64,000 bases of DNA from Lyophyllum atratum (taxonomy: Eukaryota; Basidiomycota; Agaricomycetes; Agaricales; Lyophyllaceae). Location: assembly GCA_014905825.1 (NCBI GenBank), contig JACGCN010000037.1:248001-312000 (forward strand), in the 5' to 3' direction. Below, piece after piece: positions 55,030 to 64,000 of this stretch (position 1 is the stretch's first letter; each line of letters opens with the position of its first letter). The notes beneath the pieces were generated by a model. The model was given only the letters and a program-made list of their open reading frames with translations. It did no database searches and was not told the DNA's origin. The translations under genes were made by a program, and so were the position numbers.

Positions 55030-57408
55030 ATGTCTCGTACTCCTTCTGGGTCTAGGACTCGGAGCCCTTCCCGTGGTCCGCCAAAGACGCCGCCCTCTCG
55101 TCTCGCAGTACCACCGAGCATTCGACCGTCGCCATCTCTATCAAATCTGCATATCCACAGCCATGCGGTGGAGTTGTCTAATCCACCCCCCGTACCTCCG
55201 TTACCGGTTCCAACTCAGAGCCACGTCCTGGATAGCACGGCATCATCCGTTATCGATATGGACATGAACGAGGGAATCCTGCTCCAGGATGTCGATGTTG
55301 AAACAGAGGATGCAGAGGAGATTACAGCTATGACCTTGGACTCCGACACCGATAAGGGCGACGAAAATTCCAAGAAGACTCTACGCGATAATCTTAGGAG
55401 AACCCTGAGCCACACGACATCGATATCAGGTGGAGTCGTCTGCCTTTCACCAATTGCAAGGTCTTATAACTCTGGAAAGACACCGCGGTTCCTCGTCCAC
55501 ACCTGAAAGGCAAAGCACGCGAAATTCACGACGTCCATTTTGATGCAGGTAATACTACTCAAGTTATATGTTACTTCATTGGATCTCAAGAGATACCAGT
55601 ATCCAGATATCAAGTTAGACAGTACTTTGTGCTTACAGATGCGGGGAAGCCGGTGTTTATCAGGTATGTGTTATTACAAGAACTTCATATGCCGGGAAAC
55701 TTATCTTTTCATAACAGTCGACCTGATGGCGAAGAGAATAGCAACGTAGCAGCTACCATCGGCATCATGCAAGCTCTCATATCTGTCTTCCTCGACGATG
55801 GCGACAAGTTGAGAAGTATAAATGCTGGAAGGACTCGGATTACGTTCGTTCTTCGCTCACCGTTGTATTACGCGTGTGCATCATCTTGGGGTGAACCCGA
55901 ATCAGTGGTAGGTTCAGAGTTTCCAGACGCGATAAGCCCAAACTTTTCTAACCATCATTTTGAAGAAAGACACGCTCTCACCTGGAATATCTACACCTCC
56001 AAATCCTTAGCATTGTCACAGCTGCCCAACTACGACGAATATTCGAACGGAGGACAAACTTTGACCTTCGGCGACTGTTAAACGGTGTGCTCCCTTTCTA
56101 TGTAGCATCGGTAAACAGACGTCTCATTCAATGTCGCAGGGGCAGAGAGTTTTCTTTCTTCGCTGTTAGATCGGCTTGAATTTGATTTAGCAATGAGCAC
56201 CTCATCATTGCAGTGCCTCAGGTTGGATTATAGCCTTCGGAAGCGAGCAGCAGAAGCTCTGCTGCCGTCCTCTAAGATGAAGGTATGTACCACGAAGCTT
56301 GAACAAGGAAATCTAATGGACGACATGGATCAAAGGACATTTTGTACATCATTCTTGTAGCAGAGGGAAAGGTGATAACATTGATTCGGCCCAGGAAACA
56401 CTCAATACACCCGGCAGGTGAGCTTTCCAATCGCTGCATAGAAGTATACCAGCTCAACTTCCGTTCAGACATTCACATCGTTCTAAATACGATACACTCA
56501 CCTTCAATATTAAATTCTCCGGCCTCTTCATCTTGGATACCGCTTTGCCTACCGAAGTTCAATCCGTCGGGCTTCGTAAACGCGTACATCTCCTTTTTAC
56601 GTCGAGATGCAGGGGATGCAGTGAGTCACGAGGAAGGTAGCAACGAACCTACGGCCGACATCGGGAATCGGGGGGATGTCCCAGAGCCTGCACCCACGCA
56701 GAGGAGTGTTGCACCGCCATATGCAACTCCCACACAGTCCCGTCTTGCCCTCGTTTGTATAAGTGGCGGAGGTGAATTTGACTCTATTCGAGGATGGTGC
56801 GACACTGTCACACAAGTACGTTCCGTTGATCTCAAAAAGCTAGCTATCCGTCAATCATACTCCCGTTTTCAGCGGTTAGAGAAGGAAGGCATTGTCGATG
56901 CTATCACCGATGCCTGTTTATCCGGACAGACCCAATACTCTGTCGCGGATTTGGGTATTCCTGGCCTACGGCACTTCGTCTATAAGTCACGCTCACAGGT
57001 GCAGGTCACGGCGCCGACATTTGAGGATCCATACGATAGTGTGGAGGATCAAAGAAGGTGCGCTATCACGAGAATACGCCGTGGATTCTTATCTTAGTCA
57101 GGCGCAGGTTGATGACATTATACCAAACCCTACATGATGCTATCCACGCGAAGTCGGGGCAAGAAGGAACGTTAAAGCTTCAATACATCCGGACGGAGAA
57201 GGAGAGCGTGATGGGCTGGGTATGTCGTCGAGTTTTAGGGGTAGGGATCTTGCTGACATCGTGCCAGATCACTCAGCCTTTCGAGCTCTACATCACGCTG
57301 TCGTCAAGGCTGCCGAAGACAGCGGCTGTGGGAGCTGCAAATGCTGTTGCGCGATGGGTGAAGAAAGAAGAGGGAAGATTGTTTCTGCGTGACGCGCCTG
57401 TCTTCTGA
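55030..57408 (+). CDS. MON1: Mon1 vacuolar/endosomal fusion protein
   Basis: With Ccz1 forms the exchange factor that activates Rab7/Ypt7 on late endosomes and vacuoles; also needed in autophagy. About 612 residues in exons 55030-55429, 55480-55548, 55615-55663, 55718-55907, 55970-56084, 56140-56282, 56336-56417, 56469-56815, 56873-57057, 57102-57219, 57268-57408. A disordered Ser/Pro-rich N-terminus is followed by the first longin domain (RQYFVLTDAGKPVFI, IGIMQALISVFLDDGDKL, ITFVLRSPLYYACAS), the LEYLHLQILSI..RRIFERRTNFDLRRLL segment, the second domain (DILYIILVAEGKVITLIR, LCLPKFNPSGFVNAYISFL) and the third, ending FELYITLSSRL. Order and length match Mon1. The second exon relies on an AAG acceptor at 55478-55479, chosen because it alone avoids a stop. 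Confidence 0.92.
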
Positions 57409-57714
57409 GTACTCCGGACATGGATTCTTTTTTATCATCAATGTATGTATGTATGTAACTACTAATGAAGGATTTGCGTTTGCGGAGAGGAAAGGGGGGT
57501 ATGTGTGGGAGTCTTGTAGTGCAGCGTCAATGGCATACTAGAACTGTGCCAGGATAGCACTAAGGACCGCGAGTTCTGAAAAGCTAAGTAGGTATCTGGA
57601 CTTGAGGGAGAAGACCCTGAATGGCGTCACATTTTTTGCACTTGTTTTGATAACGCGGAGGTCACGCCAAGTCACGTCGACCTGTCACAGGCGTCCTACA
57701 ATTCCGAAATTTCC
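57409..57714. other. intergenic region
   Basis: Between Mon1 and the mS41 gene. A TATG microsatellite (four units) sits at 57442-57457. No coding signal. Confidence 0.5.
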
Positions 57715-58294
57715 ATGTTCTTCACAAGCTGGTGCTCGCCTTCGCGTTTGTGCGCAGCAGTTCCCCCACTCACGCGCTCAATAGTCAACAGAGCCGCGTC
57801 ACGGCCTGTACCTCCGACTCGCGGTATCGATAATTTGCTTCCATTAGCACCGACACATGTCCTCACCAGCGCGACACCCGTTACAGAGTCTATCACCACC
57901 CCGGTTGATTTTCTGAAAGCTATTGGTCGTTCTTCCGAGACCAAGGTCACCGTAGAGAACTGGCAGGACCTATGGAAGTTGTCCGGGCATGATCTGCGGA
58001 AGTCGGGACTGGCTGTTCGTGACCGAAGGTACGCTTGTTGTGCTGCCCTCTGTTCCGACTCCTCACAAGTTCGACTGCTGGGATAGATATATTCTTTGGT
58101 GTATGGAGAAGTATCGCAGTGGACTTCCCATTGCGTCATTCGCTCATGAGCCCAAACCAAAGAAGACGATTCGAGGGTCAGCAGTACATCCATGGATCTC
58201 CCACACATCGTTAACTTTTTTTTGCTACAGGTGGGGTCCGTCTGTGCAAAATGGAAAGCGGATACGTTCACGTAGGCTCAAGAACAAGAAGTAA
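57715..58294 (+). CDS. mitochondrial small-subunit ribosomal protein mS41 (IGR motif)
   Basis: 155 residues in exons 57715-58028, 58087-58176 and 58231-58294. The N-terminus is rich in Ser, Arg and hydrophobics without acids (CSPSRLCAAVPPLTRSIVNR), fitting a mitochondrial presequence. The defining segment is DFLKAIGRSSETKV, which contains the Ile-Gly-Arg motif, followed by WQDLWKLSGHDLRKSGLAV and RDRRYILWCMEKYR. The C-terminus is basic (GKRIRSRRLKNKK). This is the Fyv4/mS41 pattern of fungal mitoribosomes. Length is typical. It ends 370 bases from the convergent C2H2 gene. Confidence 0.9.
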
Positions 58295-58664
58295 TACTGC
58301 CTTCTGTAGCCTCGGAATTGATTATATTTAATTGAATTGCTCCTCGTGCGTCGTGACGCTATCCCAATCCAATCACCAAGCATTTGCGTTTGTATTGCAG
58401 TCGCGTACATAACCTCCATGAAGAAGCTATGAACTCCCATTATACGGATCAGGTCTAGAGCAGTATTAAATTACGAAGAATTTACAATTGAAGCAGATTG
58501 GCGCAGTCCAAAAAGAGGCAAAGAAGAGGCAGCTAACGATACAGGTATGATGTACAGCGTCAAAACATAAAAGGAAGGCTGGTAGCAAACAACATCGGTG
58601 AGCTGTCATTATCGGTATCTAAAAAAAAGAGCTCACCATCTGGGAAGTTAACGAACGGCATAAA
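58295..58664. other. convergent intergenic region
   Basis: 3' ends of the mS41 gene and the C2H2 gene; no coding signal. Confidence 0.5.
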
Positions 58665-60100
58665 TCATTCGTGCGATACGCGCGAGCGGATGCAAGTGAT
58701 GTTCCCGTTATCAAGATGACGCTTCAATGCATCGGCGCGGGAGAAAGTCTTTTGGCAACCGCCTACTCTCCACTCGCCTAGGAACAGGAATCGCTCGGCC
58801 ATGGAGGGGATGCCGTATGTATTCGCGTCCTCCAACGGTACCCCTTTGCACCAAAATCCCCTTGTTTTATCCTCGCTTGAAGGGCGCCCGTGCGTTCTGA
58901 GGTGGCGCTTCAAATCAGGCATGCGCCGATTACGCTGCACCCGATCGCATACAGGGCATACAAAGTTGAACTTGTCTGCATTCTCAAGCAAGTCCTCGAC
59001 GTCCCATGACCTGGACTGTTGGTTGCGGGACACTGGAGCTCGTCTTGTCTTCTTGACTGCCTTGTACGCGAATGGGTTGGTTGCGGGCTGGGGGGTAGGG
59101 AGCTCGAATGTGGATGTTGATCGTTCGGAAGATGTTGAAAACGCTGGAGAGGCCCTCCGATGGACAACAGGAGCAAGCTGGGCATAGGGGACGTATTCGT
59201 CATCGGTGGCGTTACCCTCACTGTCGTCACCAGGCTCGTAGTCCGAATCAATCGACGATGAATGTGAAAGACGGCGTATAAGCCTGCGGCGTGAAGATGA
59301 AGCGGTGTGAGGACGGGCGTATGGTCGGTCGTGGCGGTGAGATGTGGCGTGTCCACCGCTTGAGTGACGCGTCAGCTTCGACGGCTTTGCTGTGTATGTG
59401 GTTGTGGCGAAAGCGCTGCCTAGGGGAACATCTTGTGCGTCTTCAGAAGGGCTGAGTGCAAGAGTCAATAATGGTGCGGGGAAAGTGTCAAAGGTGAACG
59501 CACACTGATGGCGCGCGTCGGCAGTGTTCGCCTACAGAAGTCGGCCTGTTGTTCAGGTCAAGCTGGTCGACGTCAGAGCCAGAGTCTATAGCATCTTCTT
59601 CGCCTTTGGAAGGGCTGAGTACAAGAGTCAACAACGATATGGGGAAAGTGTCAAAGGTGAACGCACAGTGATGGCACGCGCCGAAGGAGTTCATGTGGAG
59701 GAATCGGCCTATCGTTTAGGTCAAGCTGGTCGACGTCGGAGCTCGACTCGAAGTCAAACTTATCCTCTTCGTTATGGTCTGGATCGGTCGACGAACACAA
59801 CGGCCTGTTGTTTAGGTCAAGCTCGTCGACGTCAGAATCCGAGTCGAAGTTGAAGTCCTCCTCTTCTCCGTTATGGTCTGCATCGGTGCAAGGCCTTGAC
59901 GAAGAATCCGAGCTGGACGAACTAGAGAAAGGGCTCAAGGCGAACATGGGAGAGGTATCTCTGTACTCGGTCTTGATGTCAGGGGGGAAGTTCTCTGCTG
60001 CTGTAGCGAGTAGGTCCTCAAATCCCTGATCGTCTTTCGACAAGAGATCGGCGACAGAATTAATGGGCGCGGTTAGATAGTAGCCTGTGGAAGAGTACAT
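58665..60100 (-). CDS. C2H2 zinc-finger protein with duplicated exon
   Basis: Likely nuclear DNA-binding protein, about 443 residues, in exons 60100-59667, 59614-59504 and 59451-58665. The N-terminus is acidic and Ser-rich and carries three copies of an SDVDQLDLNNRP-like motif. The C-terminal part has a classical finger (FVCPVCDRVQRNRRMPDLKR, HLRTHG; C-x2-C-x12-H-x3-H) near residues 340-366, then a second, degenerate finger (GGCQKTFSRADALKRHLDNG). The middle is basic with Arg/Ser and has a DSDYEPGDDSEGNATDDEY acidic patch. Exon 2 with its flanking intron is a tandem copy of the end of exon 1 with its intron: the intron sequences and the CCCTTC after each acceptor are nearly the same. The double-finger layout with a long insert is common in Agaricomycete regulators of unknown targets. 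Confidence 0.8.
59446..59750. repeat. tandem exon-intron duplication in the C2H2 gene
   Basis: Copy A (about 59609-59750) and copy B (about 59446-59590), read on the minus strand, each contain GACGTCGACCAGCTTGACCT, then a short variable piece, then GTGCGTTCACCTTTGACACT at the start of the intron, and a C/T-rich acceptor ending ACTCAGCCCTTC. A third, shorter trace of the coding part lies at about 59811-59850. Confidence 0.85.
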
Positions 60101-61141
60101 GGGGAGGTCGGGGCAGAGGTGGGGGAAAGGCCATTGTCAGAGTGCTGTTAAATACCCAAAGGTTCCCTTTCTTTCATTACAACACGCCGTGACCCTCTGG
60201 CAAGGGAAACAGCCTTTCAACTCCGCGAAATATTAGTCTTCTTTATTATCACATCGTGTAGAAACCGTGTTTTTGTGACGAAGACAAGAACGATCCCGAA
60301 GTGGTTATCAACCAGGAGACAAAGGACGAACGGAGACATTCAGACTCAGAAAACCAAGGGTTCACAGGAACGCTTACCAGAAAAGGGTTCGCGATAAGAT
60401 CGTGACAGGTGGGAAGGGTACGCAAATTACGATCAATGTGATTTGAACGGGGTTCCGCGTGTGCTGATCCAAGGGCGGTGCGACACTGGCGTCCAAGACG
60501 CGCCATAGCGGTATAGGGTCTGGGTTTGTGTCCATATGATCAGAAAACAGATCTAAGCCTCGAGGCATGGGTCAAAGCGGAATTGATGCCGGCGCATTTG
60601 CGAGACTGACAAGCGTTTGGTGTTGATTCGGTGCGCGCCTACCTGTAGATTTCAATAACAAACAAGGTAAGCCTCCTAGGAGCGTCGTTCAATTTCTCAG
60701 TGGGAGTATGTTCGCCTTGCAAACACGTCCACCAAACTGTATAGATCCGACGACTTTACACAGGCCCAGGTGGAGAATGCGGTGCACGTCTAGCAAGCAT
60801 CGGAGTTGAGAGAAAAGGCCTTGTATCCTCGAGGCTTCGAAATGACAGTTCAGAGCGTATATGACTCGACTTCAATAAGTAGAGGGTATCTTCGAGTGAA
60901 GACGATCGCGACCATTCCAAGTCGCGGGTGCAATCACGATTCAATCTACAGAAGTGATGTAAGCTCCGACGCGTCACCAGTCCGCGATGTCCGACTCGAT
61001 CTGCTATGAATAATGCAGCGCTTATTTTCTTAGTCTCTACGGATCACTGCAACCTCCTAGACAATACCCGTCCACCTGATACCCCTACTTTCTGTCAGCC
61101 CACGTTACCGTTGAGCTTGATACCACCATCCCAGCCTCACC
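60101..61141. other. divergent intergenic region
   Basis: 1.04 kb between the starts of the C2H2 and Sec14 genes. Frames below 90 codons occur but show no motif. A TTAAATA box lies near 60146, close upstream of the C2H2 start on the other strand. Confidence 0.5.
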
Positions 61142-62419
61142 ATGGTTGGCGAGCCAGACATCACCGCGACTTTGAAAGCATTCCGGGAGCAAGTATTCGA
61201 CGAAGGTATCCTACACGAGGGTGACACTATTGGAACAGGTGATGAAACGTTGTTGTAGGTACCGAGTCTGTCTTCTTCTCGGCCAGAGGCTGAAGTATAA
61301 TCTTACGTTGACTTAGGCGGTTTCTACGCGCACGCAGATTTGACCTCAAAGCAGCCAAGAAGATGCTGAAGGACTGCCAGGAATGGCGTAGGACGGTGGA
61401 GGGGATAGGCATCGATGAGCTCTATAAAAGAATAGATCCTTTCGACGTATGTTTCCCTCTCCCGATTCAAGTCCGGAATATGAGATAGTTCCTACTAGTA
61501 TCCCGAGCGAGAAGCGGTATTTGACTGCTGGCCTATGTGGTTCCATAAGGTCAGCTACGGCGAATTTCTATCTCTTTGGTTTTAACCCTTCTCGATAGAC
61601 AGACAAGGTTCCCAAATTGGGCTCTCGTGGCGTTCCAGGGTCTGACCCTTAATAGAAAGGTCGACCCTTAAATATCCATTTCTTCAGCGGTATGGACCTC
61701 CCGAAGCTCTACAAAGTGTGCACGCCGGAGAAGCATTGGCAAACTGTCCTTGTTAATGCTGAATCTGTGAGCACCTTCGCCCTGCCATGTTTCAAGTCTG
61801 AGCGTGCAGTAATACTAGCTCCCTCGTGAAATCCTCCCCGGCGCGACACGCAAGGCTGGAAAACGCATAGGTTCGGTGTTCGTGATCGTTGATCTGGAAG
61901 GATTTGGGTACGTCCTAACTTACCGTCTTCCAAAAAGTACTCATTCTCCAAAATCAGGTTAGCACAGTTTTGGCAAATGAAATCGCTTGCTCGGAACTCG
62001 TTCCAAATATCTCAAGATTATTTCCCCGAGACGTGAGCCCTACTCTACCCCAAACCATCTATTCCATTTAACATTCCTTATCTTCCAGCATGGGCCAACT
62101 GGCAATTGTTAACGCTCCTTCCACTTTCACCATGATATGGTCCGTCATCAAACCATGGCTTTCCAAGGAAACAGCCGACAAGGTCGATATTCTGGGGAAC
62201 AATTACAAGGATGTCTTGCTCAAGCTGGTAGATGCTGACTGTCTTCCAAGTACCCTCGGCGGGACATGCGAGTGTCTTGAGCATGGTGGATGCCATATGC
62301 ACTGCCCAGGGCCATGGATGGATGGGCGCGTGGGCTGGGGCAAAGGGAAGGATTTGACAATAGATTTGACTGAGGAAATACAGACCACGACGCAGGCGTC
62401 AGAAAGCACCTCCGAGTGA
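61142..62419 (+). CDS. Sec14-type CRAL-TRIO phosphatidylinositol transfer protein
   Basis: Moves phosphatidylinositol and phosphatidylcholine between membranes and supports Golgi export. 302 residues, close to yeast Sec14 (304). Exons 61142-61254, 61317-61446, 61499-61549, 61599-61607, 61656-61766, 61819-61907, 61958-62032, 62089-62419. The N-terminal CRAL-TRIO helix region is LLRFLRARRFDLKAAKKML, then EWRRTVEGIGIDELY, YPEREAVFDCWPMWFHKTDK-KGRPLNIHFFSG, SVFVIVDLEGFGLAQFW, ISQDYFPETMGQLAIVNAPS, FTMIWSVIKPWLSKETADKV, and the lid-side LPSTLGGTCEC. The barPGRP-like motif KGRPL and the NAP segment are conserved. The fourth exon is only 9 bases (Thr-Asp-Lys). The start ATG is in a good context (CACCATGG). 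Confidence 0.93.
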
Positions 62420-64000
62420 GGCTGACAACAGACATTCAAGGATCGATTGAAGATACGTGATGGACAGTAAGTAGGTTGTTTGATTTGTGGCCCTCTACCC
62501 CGATGTTGCTGAGATCGGAAAATTCCAGCTCTGTAAATTCTGTAAACTACAAGCAAGGAAATATTCATACCAATACCGACACTGTGACAACAGGCCTCGC
62601 ATGCGAGTGATATATGATGTATTCGAGAACTAGCAACCCTATGACTTAGCGTCGTACCCCTCGATACCGCTCTAGAAAGCACGATATCCCTTCCCCTAGT
62701 TGCCCATTGCCCGTACTCTCCACAGCGTGCCCTCCATGTTGTCCGAGTGTATGTGTAGGAGCCATGAGAATAAATGTAGTCTGCGGACGTGTTATCAAGG
62801 CTGAAGGAACGCATAATTCTTGAAGCATGACTTTTTAGCGCCACCGTTTCTTCGTCTTCCCAAAAATGAGGCGCTACATTAGTAAGATTGAGCATTGTCA
62901 TATGTTGTAGACAATATGAGATGTTTGTCCTACCAGCTCGAGCTCGGATCAACACAGATATTGTTCGTATGTGCTTCAATTTATCTAGACATGTGTCGCT
63001 CCAGAAAGAAAGACTCGTAGGAGAATAAGACGCCGGGAACACAGGAAGGTTTGAAGGATGAATCGCAGGAGTTGGCGTATCGAGTTTCGCATCTGGACTG
63101 GGCTGCTCATCGGTCGCTGGAGAAGTGTAATTCTCGTGTGGCCGTCCAGGTGAGAGGAGTGTAATACATTACTCGGGGCAAGCACCCTATGTATGAATTC
63201 TTCCCCAGGGCTTCCTACGAAAGACCTCACTTCGGCCGCAGCCTACGCCCACAGGCTACATTGTTTTGGGGATCTGTCATTTGGCACCGAGCGGGTGACC
63301 TGAGGTTTTACTCGTGTTCTGGGGCATATCCGGGGTAATGTGCCAACGCAGGTACCTCAGGTGCAAGCTGGTGCAAGCCTATCACGGGCCTGACGCGGGC
63401 CGTCGAGCCGTTGTGTACGCGTTGTTTGGCAATGTCCTGTGCTCAGTGTACCAACATGTCCTTTTTGAAAGACGGAACGCAGAAGACGGTCAAGGTGAAT
63501 TCCAAGTAGGATTTTTTCTTGGCCTGCGGCGAATATCACGGTGCTCTTCCGCCAAGTCGTTTGATCTCTGCTTGCCTGGTCATCTGGAATCATAGATCGA
63601 GAGTTCAATGTTCGACGTTCAGTGCTTCAGCAACGACTCGGATAACTCGTTCTCGGTCATCCATTCTATCCTGTCAGGAGGCCCGCAAACCGTATAGAGC
63701 AAGCACTCCTTCCCGCAATCATCTCACGTCCAATGCAGCCTCGATGATACCAGCTGATTCAACGCGCCACATGTTTACTCGATCCGCTCCCCCCGGCGCT
63801 CTAGGAGAGGAATGCTCCTCCGCGCAAATACATCATAGCCCACCACATGGCCGGCAATACCTATCCGTATACAGTGCAGGATTGGACCGACGATACTGCG
63901 CTTGCACACGGATCGGGCACTGACGATTGACAACCTGACCTGACCTGACCTGACCACGTTTCCGATGCGTAAGGTGCGCCCTGAATTTGGCCCTGAAAAT
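62420..64000. other. intergenic region to the window edge
   Basis: No gene recognised in 1.6 kb. A minus-strand frame of 279 codons (62203-63042) overlaps the Sec14 gene's 3' end and lacks motifs; it is probably spurious. Four and a half CCTGA pentamers lie at 63934-63955. Confidence 0.5.

Noticed and set aside
62203..63042. 279-codon minus-strand open frame
   Set aside because: It overlaps the last exon of the well-supported Sec14 gene on the other strand, with no motif or splice context.

Overview
The window is nuclear DNA of a filamentous basidiomycete, most likely an Agaricomycete. Nearly every gene is cut by many short introns (about 45-75 bases, GT..AG). Genes sit close together on both strands, and several families typical of Agaricomycetes are present: a DUF6534 membrane protein, an expanded P450 with its reductase, a BTB protein, a GH43 arabinanase, and a PD-(D/E)XK-like protein. 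All gene models were built by hand from splice signals, reading-frame continuity and protein family patterns. No alignment or search was run, so family names come from recognition and exon ends are predictions.

Layout. 1-6.2 kb: the 3' part of a Nud1/Cdc11-type leucine-rich-repeat scaffold of the septation/mitotic exit network, then a TALE homeodomain transcription factor. 6.2-12.1 kb: a gene-poor stretch with inverted repeats, including a 425-base element with 40-base terminal inverted repeats. 12.1-17.1 kb: a cytochrome P450 with two unusually long introns, divergent from a METTL25B/RRNAD1-like methyltransferase. 17.7-22.4 kb: a DUF6534 seven-helix-type membrane protein, a retroelement primer-binding-site relic, a secreted histidine-rich octapeptide-repeat protein, and a DUF202 membrane protein. 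23-32 kb: a membrane-anchored SET protein, NADPH-cytochrome P450 reductase, the mitochondrial She9/Mdm33 protein, a SAM methyltransferase, a HIT protein, and a Dpb3/CHRAC-type histone-fold protein. 32.4-43 kb: DDB1, a Vnx1-type cation/H+ antiporter, and a serine-rich orphan protein. 43.7-53 kb: a decayed GH43 copy, a hypothetical protein divergent from a PD-(D/E)XK-like protein, a Zn2Cys6 fragment, a zinc alcohol dehydrogenase, and an intact GH43 arabinanase. 53.7-64 kb: a BTB protein, Mon1, mitochondrial ribosomal protein mS41, a C2H2 zinc-finger protein with a tandem exon duplication, and a Sec14 lipid-transfer protein.

The genes are mainly single housekeeping or regulatory genes, not a pathway cluster. 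Functional links are loose: the P450 depends on reductases such as the one encoded about 9 kb away; DDB1 and the histone-fold protein both act on chromatin, replication or repair; Mon1, Sec14 and the Vnx1-type antiporter all serve the endomembrane/vacuole system.

The most unusual items are the secreted KHDRDHG-repeat protein, the exon-intron tandem duplication in the C2H2 gene, the purine-skewed 541- and 911-base P450 introns, a P450 haem loop with extra residues, a 17-base intron-like gap in the Zn2Cys6 fragment, very small exons (7, 9 and 11 bases), and the intact/decayed GH43 pair.
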